Shown here: piece by piece, positions 19,408 to 26,926 of the stretch
Position numbering within the stretch: the first letter of the stretch is position 1
Layout: every line of letters starts with the position of its first letter
Notes under the pieces: model-generated
Told to the model about the DNA's origin: nothing
Database searches by the model: none
The model's input: the letters and a program-made list of their open reading frames with translations, nothing else
Assembly: GCA_018715195.1 (NCBI GenBank)
Contig: DVMA01000090.1
Coordinates: 1-40,661, forward strand
Direction of reading: 5' to 3'
Length of the DNA stretch: 40,661 nucleotides
Source: Candidatus Coproplasma excrementavium
Lineage (GTDB): Bacteria; Bacillota; Clostridia; Christensenellales; Borkfalkiaceae
Program-made: the position numbers and the translations under genes

Positions 19408-20274
19408 ATGAAAATCAGAACTATTACGAGCACCGTGTACGTGCTCGCGGTGATTGCGCTGTGTGCAGGCAAGTGGCTCATTCCCGATGGATACGGCGCG
19501 CTTTTGTTTGACGCGGTGTTCTGCCTGATAGGCGGCATAGGCGCGTTTGAACTCATAAGGGCGCTCGGCGGCGTATCCGTGCTTCAGCGCGCAATTGCAA
19601 TAACGTTCAGCGCGTTGGCTGCTCCTCTGTTTGCGCTCATGGCGCTGCTCACTGGCAGCGGCTGGCTGGGTGCGGCGGACGCCCTTGCGCTCGGCGCAGT
19701 TCTTCTCTGCGTAATGTTCGTGGCCGACCATAACCGCTCCGACCTCACAAGTACGCTCCGTTCGCTGTTCGTCCTCGTATATGTGGGACTGCTTACGGCT
19801 CTGCTTTCGGCAGTCAACCATATGACGAATAATTCAATGCTTGCAATAATGGTGCTGTTTATCTGCACGCCCTTTACCGATGCGGCGGCATTCCTTACCG
19901 GCATGGCCCTCGGCAGACGTCTGCCTGCAAAGCTTGCGCCTGCGGTAAGCCCCAACAAGACGATAGTCGGCGCGATAGGCGGCCTTATCGGCGGCATAGC
20001 GGGCGGCGTTGCGGCATACTATCTGTTTGTCGTGCTCGGCGGACAGCCCGTATTCAATACCGCTCTTCCCGGTTGGGCGGCGGCAATAATAATCGGCTTT
20101 GCGGTATCCATAGCCACCCAGTTCGGCGACCTGTTTGAAAGCGCAATAAAGCGCGCGGCGGGCGTAAAGGATATGGGCAAGCTTCTTCCCGGTCACGGCG
20201 GCGTGCTCGACCGCTTTGACGGAACGCTGTTTGCGGGCATAGTAGTTTTCATCGCGTTTGCGTTCATCGCATAA
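19408..20274 (+). CDS. cdsA: Phosphatidate cytidylyltransferase
   Basis: Multi-TM; C-terminal signature ...SPNKTIVGAIGGLIGG...FGDLFESAIKRAAGVKDMGKLLPGHGGVLDRFDGTLF. Confidence 0.94.
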   Translation: MKIRTITSTVYVLAVIALCAGKWLIPDGYGALLFDAVFCLIGGIGAFELIRALGGVSVLQRAIAITFSALAAPLFALMALLTGSGWLGAADALALGAVLLCVMFVADHNRSDLTSTLRSLFVLVYVGLLTALLSAVNHMTNNSMLAIMVLFICTPFTDAAAFLTGMALGRRLPAKLAPAVSPNKTIVGAIGGLIGGIAGGVAAYYLFVVLGGQPVFNTALPGWAAAIIIGFAVSIATQFGDLFESAIKRAAGVKDMGKLLPGHGGVLDRFDGTLFAGIVVFIAFAFIA

Positions 20275-20321
20275 TATATGGCGGGCAATTTAAAATATCT
20301 GCCCGCAGAGTGTGCATAATT

Positions 20322-20352
20322 ACGGTTTCCGTTTCCGCGGAAACCGTTTTTT
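20322..20352 (+). terminator. Hairpin terminator after cdsA
   Basis: ACGGTTTCCG-TTTC-CGCGGAAACCGT-TTTTTA. Confidence 0.75.
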
Positions 20353-20506
20353 AAAAGTTGTAAAAGCCGCGCTGACGGAAAAATTTGACAAGTCCGTAGC
20401 GTCAGTTAATTTTATAATAGTGTCATTAAATCGCGGCGGGCGGGGTATAATATTTTTAGCCGCACCGCGCGGCGGAAGCATTTTCCGCAGATAATAAGGT
20501 GTGCAT

Positions 20507-21658
20507 ATGAAAAAAATTGCGCTCATAGGCAGTACGGGCAGTATAGGCAGACAGACGATAGAGGTTGTTAAAGAGCACCCCGAAGAGTTTGAAATAGTTG
20601 CAATGGCGGCGGGCAGCTCGTGGGAGCGGTTTCAAAGCCAGCTCTGGCAGATAAAGCCGCGCTATGCCGCGCTTGCGGACAGTTCTGCGGCCGAAAAAAT
20701 AACCTCTCTGCCCGCGGAAACGCATTTTTGCGGCGGCGAGGAGGCGGCTCTTGCGGTTGCCTCGTTCGAACAGGCGGACATAGTGCTTGTTGCGGCGGGC
20801 GGTTTCGCGGGGCTTAAATACTCGCTTGCGGCCATAAATGCGGGCAAGGCGCTCGCTCTCGCCAACAAGGAAACGCTTGTGTGCGGCGGGGATATGGTAA
20901 TGCCGCTTGCAAAAAAGCAGGGCACGCCCATTCTGCCCGTGGACAGCGAACATTCCGCCATATGGCAATGCCTGGGCTGTGACCTCAATACGCCCTTTTC
21001 CCGCCTTATTATAACGGCCAGCGGCGGTGCGTTCCGCTCGCTCGATGCCGCTCAGCTGGAAAATGTCACTCCGCAGATGGCGCTTAAGCACCCCACCTGG
21101 AATATGGGCGCAAAGATAACCATAGACAGCGCCACCCTGCTCAATAAGGGGTTCGAGGTGATAGAGGCGCACCATCTGTACAGCGCCGACTATGGCAAAA
21201 TTACCGCCGTTCTGCACCCGCAGAGCATAGTTCATTCAATGGTGGAGTTTGCCGACGGCGCAACGATTGCGCAGCTTTCATATCCCACAATGAAACTGCC
21301 CATACAGCTTGCGCTTTCCTATCCTGACCGATTGCCGCTTTTTGGTACGGCGCTGGACTTTGATAAGATTTTTTCCCTTGACTTTGCCCCGCTGGAGCGG
21401 GAAAAGTTCCCCTGTTTTGACATAGCGGTAAACTGCGGAAGGGAGGGCGGCACTCTGCCTTGCGCAATGAATGCCGCGGGCGAGGTGGCCGTTCGCGCCT
21501 TCCTCAAAGAGAGGATAAAGTTCACGCATATAGCGCGCGTAATCGAGCAGGTAATCGCCTCGCAGACGCGGGAGAGGGTGGAAAGCTACGCGCAGCTTGA
21601 AGAGGTGGACCGCCGCGCCCGCTTTAGCGCTGAAAAGTGTGTCAGCGCGCTGTCCTGA
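20507..21658 (+). CDS. dxr: 1-deoxy-D-xylulose-5-phosphate reductoisomerase
   Basis: MKKIALIGSTGSIGRQTIEVV...LANKETLVCGGDMV...PVDSEHSAIWQCL...TASGGAFR. Confidence 0.96.
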   Translation: MKKIALIGSTGSIGRQTIEVVKEHPEEFEIVAMAAGSSWERFQSQLWQIKPRYAALADSSAAEKITSLPAETHFCGGEEAALAVASFEQADIVLVAAGGFAGLKYSLAAINAGKALALANKETLVCGGDMVMPLAKKQGTPILPVDSEHSAIWQCLGCDLNTPFSRLIITASGGAFRSLDAAQLENVTPQMALKHPTWNMGAKITIDSATLLNKGFEVIEAHHLYSADYGKITAVLHPQSIVHSMVEFADGATIAQLSYPTMKLPIQLALSYPDRLPLFGTALDFDKIFSLDFAPLEREKFPCFDIAVNCGREGGTLPCAMNAAGEVAVRAFLKERIKFTHIARVIEQVIASQTRERVESYAQLEEVDRRARFSAEKCVSALS

Positions 21659-21758
21659 AGGCAAAGACGCGGCAATATGCCTCAACCATTACATAAAAAG
21701 GTGCGCCGCCGCATGCAAACTGGCGGCGTTTGCATTAAATTTTTAAGGTAAATACTTG

Positions 21759-22925
21759 ATGAATCTGCTCTCGGTTTCGTCCGTGTTCGGCACGATAGGT
21801 TCGGTCCTGCTTGCAATACTCATACTGCTTGCAATGATTACCGTGCACGAATTCGGGCACTATATGGCGGGCAAGGCGCTCGGCTTTAAAATAGATGAAT
21901 TCTCTATAGGTTTCGGCCCCGCGCTGCTCAAGCACCGCAAACGTAACGGGGAGCTGTTTTCCGTGCGCGCCGTGCCGCTCGGCGGATACTGCGCGTTTGC
22001 GGGCGAAAGCGGGGAGGAAACTTCTGCGCCGTCACCCTTTGAGGAGTGCGAAAAGGCGGCCGCAGAAACTGAAAAAAAGGCAACTTTCACTTCAAAGCCG
22101 CCCTGGCAGCGCATAATAGTGCTTATCTCGGGCGCGCTGATGAATTACATCACCGCCGTCGTGCTCATAATCGTCAGCTTTCTCGCATTCGGACAGATGG
22201 TCGTGTGCATAAACGGCGTGCAGTACACGGAAGATTATACCGTTGCAAACAGTTTTGTGGCGGGGGACGTCATTCTGGAGGCGGAGGGCAGGGGAATTTA
22301 CCTCACTTCCGACCTTATGGAGGCGCTTTCGGGTAAGGACGAGGGCGAACTTGCGCGCTTCAAGGTGGAGCGCGGCGGCGAGGTTACGGAAATTTATGTG
22401 GCGCTCCGCCGCGACTGTCACTTCAAAAATTCTTCCCAGACCTCGGTGCTGTGGTCGGCGCTCGGCGTGGATACAGAAGTGCGTGCGGACGGCAACGCCT
22501 ACTGGCAGGTGAGTACCGTCAGCCGCCGTTTCCCCTTCTTTGAAAGCGTGGGCCGCAGTTTTGCCTATTCTTTCAAAATAGCGGGCACAATCTTCCGCGT
22601 GCTTGGCGAACTGCTTACGGGCGACTTGGGGCTCAACGCCGTCGGCGGGCCCGTCACTACAATAAAACTCACTTCGCAGATAGCCTCGCAGGGTGTGCAG
22701 TCTTTTCTGGAGATTGCGGCATATATAGGGGTCAATCTTGCAGTATTCAATCTTTTGCCCATTCCCGCGCTGGATGGCAGCAAGGTTATTTTCTGCCTGA
22801 TAGAATGGATATTCCGCCGTCCCGTACCCAGAAAGGTAGAGGCGGTGATACACGCCGCGGGCTTTGTGCTGATAATAGCCTTTGCGGTGATAGTCGACAT
22901 AATGCAGTTTGCCGCCTGCGGATAG
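21759..22925 (+). CDS. rseP: Site-2 protease RseP family zinc metalloprotease
   Basis: ITVHEFGHYMAGKALGFKIDEFSIGFGP (HExxH) and NLLPIPALDGSKV. Confidence 0.93.
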   Translation: MNLLSVSSVFGTIGSVLLAILILLAMITVHEFGHYMAGKALGFKIDEFSIGFGPALLKHRKRNGELFSVRAVPLGGYCAFAGESGEETSAPSPFEECEKAAAETEKKATFTSKPPWQRIIVLISGALMNYITAVVLIIVSFLAFGQMVVCINGVQYTEDYTVANSFVAGDVILEAEGRGIYLTSDLMEALSGKDEGELARFKVERGGEVTEIYVALRRDCHFKNSSQTSVLWSALGVDTEVRADGNAYWQVSTVSRRFPFFESVGRSFAYSFKIAGTIFRVLGELLTGDLGLNAVGGPVTTIKLTSQIASQGVQSFLEIAAYIGVNLAVFNLLPIPALDGSKVIFCLIEWIFRRPVPRKVEAVIHAAGFVLIIAFAVIVDIMQFAACG

Positions 22926-22943
22926 AAAAAATCGGATATGAAA

Positions 22944-22971
22944 AAGGCGCCGTGATAAATCACGGCGCCTT
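22944..22971. terminator. Bidirectional terminator between rseP and thiT-like gene
   Basis: AAGGCGCCGTGA-TAAA-TCACGGCGCCTT, perfect 12-bp stem. Confidence 0.8.
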
Positions 22972-22993
22972 GTCTTATGCGCGTAAAACTTAC

Positions 22994-24232
22994 TCAGTCT
23001 GCATTGTTTTCAGCCGCGGGCTGGGGCTTATCGGAGTACTTTCCGTTAGCAAATGCGATAAACTGAACTTTGTTGACCTGTGCGTTGAACGCCCTGGAAG
23101 AGAATACAATCACGCCCACAACTATGGCTATGGCTATATCTGCGAACACGAAGGAGTTGTATGCAAGGCTGTAAGCCCATACGTTGTCCAGCGTGGAGTA
23201 TTCGGAAAAGGCGAACACGCCCGCAAACACGTGCGAGGCAAAGCGGATAACGCTTGCAACAATCGCGCCGAGCGCAAATTTTACCTGGGGAGCTTTTTTA
23301 AGCGCCTTCACGCGCGAGAACATTCCCGCAAGACCGATTGCTGAGAAGGCTACGGGGTAGTCGAGCAGGAACTGTGCGGGGTGAATGAACCATATTCCCT
23401 GCACGGCCTGCAGAATGCCATAAGCAAAGCCTGCAAGCACGCCCTTTCTTACGCCGAACATGTAGGAATATATCATGAGGGGCAGAAGGGAGGCGAGCGT
23501 CAGAGAGCCGCCCTGGGGCATTTCGAAGAACTTTATGTAGGAGAGCGCAAAGCTCATTGCAATGCATATGCCCGCGTAGGATACCGAGCGGGAGTCAAAC
23601 TCCTTTTTCTCGCCCCTGCCCATAAGCCAGGCAAGAATGGCTATTACGGCTATCACGCCCACAACGCTGCAATAGAGGGCAATATTTTCGTTTGAAGATA
23701 TCTCCGCACCGTTGTTAGATTCGGCGTTGCCCGAGGAGAAGTATATTCCCAGGCATACGAGAAGGGCTATCAGCGCCGCGCCGAATACCGCCGCAAAGGT
23801 TATAAGCGTAATTTTGAACGGCTTTTTCCCGAAGAGGGAGGCAACGTAGCTTGCCGCAATGCCGAGTACCACAACCGCGCCCATTATGATTGAGGGGATG
23901 TATACGTAGCCGAGAATGTCGGTATAGTCGGCGTAGCCCTTTTCGGCTATTTCAGCAAAGCCGAGCGCGAGCATGGCGATGAGTACGGCGGCGGCAAAAC
24001 CGCCCGCAAGCAGCAGCGCGCCCTTTACGTAGCCGGAAAACTTTTCAGGTCTTTTGTACCTTACCGCAATGCCTACGGCAACAAGAATGACTATCAGCGC
24101 TATTGCCGTGTAAAAGAATACCTGCGTGAGCAGGCTGTTGGCGTAACCCGTCCATACGTCTTCATAGACGAATGCTTCGTCATCGCCGTTGGGCACCGTA
24201 TTTATATACGAGCTCAGAAGTGAAAAATTCAT
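22994..24232 (-). CDS. thiT: ThiT-family energy-coupled thiamine transporter S component with ~210-aa extra multi-TM N-terminus
   Basis: C-terminal half SYAGICIAMSFALSYIKFFEMPQGGSLTLASLLPLMIYSYMFGVRKGVLAGFAYGILQAVQGIWFIHPAQFLLDYPVAFSAIGLAGMF is ThiT-like; GGAGG RBS; preceded by a TPP riboswitch. Confidence 0.85.
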   Translation of the reverse strand: MNFSLLSSYINTVPNGDDEAFVYEDVWTGYANSLLTQVFFYTAIALIVILVAVGIAVRYKRPEKFSGYVKGALLLAGGFAAAVLIAMLALGFAEIAEKGYADYTDILGYVYIPSIIMGAVVVLGIAASYVASLFGKKPFKITLITFAAVFGAALIALLVCLGIYFSSGNAESNNGAEISSNENIALYCSVVGVIAVIAILAWLMGRGEKKEFDSRSVSYAGICIAMSFALSYIKFFEMPQGGSLTLASLLPLMIYSYMFGVRKGVLAGFAYGILQAVQGIWFIHPAQFLLDYPVAFSAIGLAGMFSRVKALKKAPQVKFALGAIVASVIRFASHVFAGVFAFSEYSTLDNVWAYSLAYNSFVFADIAIAIVVGVIVFSSRAFNAQVNKVQFIAFANGKYSDKPQPAAENNAD

Positions 24233-24255
24233 AAAACCTCCTTTGTACCGCCGAA

Positions 24256-24305
24256 AAGAAAAAAGGCCGCTCAACTTTACCGCGCAAAATAAAGTCAGCG
24301 ACCGC
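24256..24305 (-). terminator. Riboswitch-controlled transcription terminator
   Basis: Minus strand GCGGTCGCTGACTTT-(loop)-AAAGTTGAGCGGCC-TTTTTTC between the TPP aptamer and thiT. Confidence 0.75.
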
Positions 24306-24317
24306 AATTATATGGCC

Positions 24318-24398
24318 AATGTACTATCGCTCAAGCATTACCTTGCCGATTCAAAGGGTATAATCTCAGCCCGCGCGCACGCGGACACCCCCGACGGT
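24318..24398 (-). promoter_or_regulatory. TPP riboswitch (THI element)
   Basis: Minus strand GGGGGTGTCCGCGTGCGCGCGGGCTGAGATTATACCCTTTGAATCGGCAAGGTAATGCTTGAGCGATAGTAC; CUGAGA...ACCCUUUGAA...GGUAAUGC...AGCG core conserved. Confidence 0.88.
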
Positions 24399-24549
24399 AT
24401 TTATTTTTTTATGGCATCCTTTCCGATGCAAAAAAATTATATGGCAAATCGGCTTGCAAGTCAATTGAATTAAGCAAAAAAATGCTGTATAATTAAAAAG
24501 TAATCAACGCGCACGCGCGCGTACTATATATTATATAAGAGGTCTTTGT

Positions 24550-25143
24550 ATGGCTTACAATTTTTACGCCTTTATGGACAGAATGAAGTATATAAAGCGC
24601 TGGTCGCTCATGCGCTCCGTCCGCGAAGAAAATATTATGGAACACACCCAGCAGGTCGCGCTGATTGCGCACGTGCTCGGCATTATAGAAAATAAAATCT
24701 ACGGCGGAAACGTAGATGTGGAAAAGTGCGTGCTTTACGCAATGTACCACGAGTGTCCCGAAGTGCTCACGGGCGATTTGCCTACGCCCATAAAGTACTT
24801 CAACGGCTCAATTACGGGCGCGTACAAGGACATAGAGCGCACCGCCTGCGAAAAACTGCTCGGCACGCTTCCTCCCGAAATAAGGGAGGAGCTTGCACCC
24901 AGCATACTTGCGGACAGCTCCCTGCCCGAATGGAAACTGGTAAAGGCGGCGGACAGATTGTCGGCATATATAAAGTGCCTTGAAGAGCGCCGCTGCGGCA
25001 ATACCGAATTTGAAAAGGCAGAAAAGAGCATACGCGAGGACGTGCTCTCCCGCGGGATACGCTCGGTTGAATATTTCATGCAGAATTTCATTCCCGCATT
25101 CTCGCTCACGCTGGATGAGCTTGAACACGGCATAATGGATTAA
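24550..25143 (+). CDS. yfbR: HD-domain 5'-deoxynucleotidase, YfbR family
   Basis: 197 aa; FMDRMKYIKRWSLMRSVREENIMEHTQQVALIAHVL...YHECPEVLTGDLPTPIKY...KAADRLSAYIKCLEE. Confidence 0.88.
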   Translation: MAYNFYAFMDRMKYIKRWSLMRSVREENIMEHTQQVALIAHVLGIIENKIYGGNVDVEKCVLYAMYHECPEVLTGDLPTPIKYFNGSITGAYKDIERTACEKLLGTLPPEIREELAPSILADSSLPEWKLVKAADRLSAYIKCLEERRCGNTEFEKAEKSIREDVLSRGIRSVEYFMQNFIPAFSLTLDELEHGIMD

Positions 25144-25145
25144 AA

Positions 25146-25173
25146 AACGGCTCCGCTATTTGCGGGGCTTTTT
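25146..25173 (+). terminator. Terminator after yfbR
   Basis: CGGCTCCGC-TATTT-GCGGGGCTTTTTT. Confidence 0.65.
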
Positions 25174-25278
25174 TAATGCAAAGCGGCGTATGGCGCGCTG
25201 TATTGCGGAAACGCTCTTTGCGTGCGGAGGCAGAGCAAGCGACAATGTCTCCGCGGTTTAAAACTTCGGCATAAAATA

Positions 25279-25310
25279 TATCCCCCTTGCGGCTTGCCGC
25301 AAGGGGGATA
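25279..25310. terminator. Perfect long hairpin, candidate distal 3' end of the 25.3-26.6 kb minus-strand transcript
   Basis: TATCCCCCTTGCGG-CTTG-CCGCAAGGGGGATA, 14-bp perfect stem; minus-strand exit is ATTTTAT-rich. Confidence 0.6.
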
Positions 25311-25825
25311 ATACACAGACCAGTAAATTCCTTGACGGGAGGAGAACTTTGTCCCGCAGGAACCGTATTTAATTTTTACCCCGTAATAGTTTGTGCGGAT
25401 TCTCCGACCTCCCGACTGGTCGGACGCGCCTGCTTTCCCGCACCGCGCTTAAAATCTTTTGCAAAATTTCCCGTATTCAAAGGGAAAACGTTTCAGGGCG
25501 TAAACCCGATTCTGTGAATTTGTCTTTTAAAGGTTGCATCGCATGCGATGCTGTTTCCGCCGCGCAGGCGGAGCTTTGAAACTGATATACGGGAAATCAG
25601 ACTGAATATGTTTTCCGCAACCGCTAATCCGCTATCTGCCAACGGCCTCCGACGGTGGGGGAAGGTGTACAAACATTATGTTTTTCCGCCGAAAACCCTC
25701 AGCGCGGAAATATCAGACCGCTTTCCGTATATATTTTATATTGTGTACCTTTCACTCGGCCGAGGTCCGCATACCGAGGCGGAGGGGGAGTGCGCGCCCT
25801 GCCCCGTGTCCGCGGCAGTCCGGGT

Positions 25826-25855
25826 ACAAAAACCTGCACAGTGATTTGTGCAGGT
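25826..25855 (-). terminator. Rho-independent terminator of candidate ncRNA
   Basis: Minus strand ACCTGCACA-AATCAC-TGTGCAGGT-TTTT; plus-strand exit is not T-rich, supporting minus orientation. Confidence 0.7.
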
Positions 25856-26560
25856 ATTGTTTACGAAGTTATTATTAAGTTTTAATTTGTATGAGACCCG
25901 CTTCCGCTTTATTTACGGTGCCCTATCGGCACTTGCGGCAAACGCCATACAGGTTGAACTTGTTCCGGTTAAGGAATTCAGAAATCTTATCTCCGTAGCT
26001 TTCAGCTCCGAAGGGGAGTAAACTTTCCTTATCTCAATCATTCCAGACTGTCTGTCTGCTCTTCCGCATATTCAATTTGACTCGGGATATCAAATTTTTC
26101 ATTCCCCGGCTATCGGGGCCTTCGTATCCGGAATTGAATTTCCCTCCTTCAGGGGTTTAAAAAACTCTTTCTCCTCAGTCGCACAGCTTCTGCGGATAAG
26201 TTTAATTCAATCTGAAATGTTGCCTTCGGGATTGTCTGCCTGCCCTTTTCTTCTTACGGCGGCGGCTTTCAGACCTTCTGTCTTCCGAAAACCTGTTCAA
26301 ATCCCTGCAAAATTAAAACCGTGTTTTCAGAATAAGGTCTCCCGGGTATGACTGTTCATTGGACTACCCTCCTTGATTACGTAGTAGCTTTGAGGAAGTA
26401 AAGCGTTTTGTTTTTCATGTTCTTTTTTTACCTCCTTGCTATTCAATTTATATCTTAACGGGCGGTACGCATTACGCTGTCCGCTCTGCGGTATAACATT
26501 GACCCCCTTTCGGGGCTACTTGAACTTCATCTTTAACCTCTTTTTTGATTTTTAGTTTAA

Positions 26561-26579
26561 AATGTTTAGCGCTAACATT
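26561..26579. promoter_or_regulatory. Palindromic operator, LacI-family-like
   Basis: AATGTT(T)AGCGCTAACATT; arms match around central AGCGCT, one inserted T; lies about +24 to +42 of the predicted ncRNA start. Confidence 0.5.
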
Positions 26580-26609
26580 TTTTGTTTGCTTTTATCTTTT
26601 TGTACTTTC

Positions 26610-26637
26610 ATTATACCATCGCATATCCGTTTGTCAA
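26610..26637 (-). promoter_or_regulatory. Consensus sigma70-type promoter of candidate ncRNA
   Basis: Minus strand TTGACA (26637-26632), 16-nt spacer, TATAAT (26615-26610). Confidence 0.88.
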
Positions 26638-26690
26638 TAGGTACGCGAAAAAAAATTTAATAATTTTTGTTTTTTGTGCGCCCTGCTTAA

Positions 26691-26714
26691 AAGCCGCATA
26701 TGCCCGCGGCAATG
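26691..26714 (+). repeat. Dispersed element copy upstream of antiporter gene
   Basis: AAGCCGCATATGCCCGCGGCAATG. Confidence 0.6.
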
Positions 26715-26926
26715 GCTGTTCGCGCGCGTACGCGTAGGCGCATACAATGTATTAAAAAGTGGGCAGAATCAAGGCCGTGAGCACGCTCTTTTTTACATAG
26801 TTGTGTTTTATTTGCAAAAAATTATAAAAAGATTCAAAAAAAGCGTGCAAAATGAAAAAATCATGCTATAATAGACTTCGGGCGCTTTCCGGGGATACCC
26901 GGACGCCGTACGATAAGGGAGTTTTT

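Larger units (their letters stand above)
25824..26603 (-). ncRNA. Candidate large structured noncoding RNA (~780 nt; may continue to ~25275)
   Basis: No long ORF on the minus strand; near-consensus promoter at the 5' end; terminator hairpin at 25832-25855; many nested inverted repeats (e.g. AGACCTT 26334-26340 with AAGGTCT 26271-26277; ATTCAATT 26132-26139 with AATTGAAT 26070-26077; GTATG 25946-25950 with CATAC 25889-25893). Confidence 0.65.

Noticed and set aside
25287-25885. Short plus-strand ORFs (60-98 aa) in the noncoding block
   Set aside because: No RBS, no recognisable motifs, mutually overlapping frames; the minus-strand promoter and terminators fit an RNA gene better.
25275-26640. 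Group II or group I intron
   Set aside because: No recognisable domain V (34-nt GAGCCG...CGGUUC type) or intron-encoded protein, and it lies in an intergenic space rather than interrupting a gene. A GUGCGAC string exists but is not supported by a matching 3' end. A covariance-model search would settle it.
26860-26926. Possible riboswitch before the antiporter (GGCGCTTTCCGGGGATACCCGGACGCC hairpin)
   Set aside because: Too short and lacks recognisable guanidine, c-di-AMP or other known aptamer cores; could be a simple 5'-UTR hairpin.
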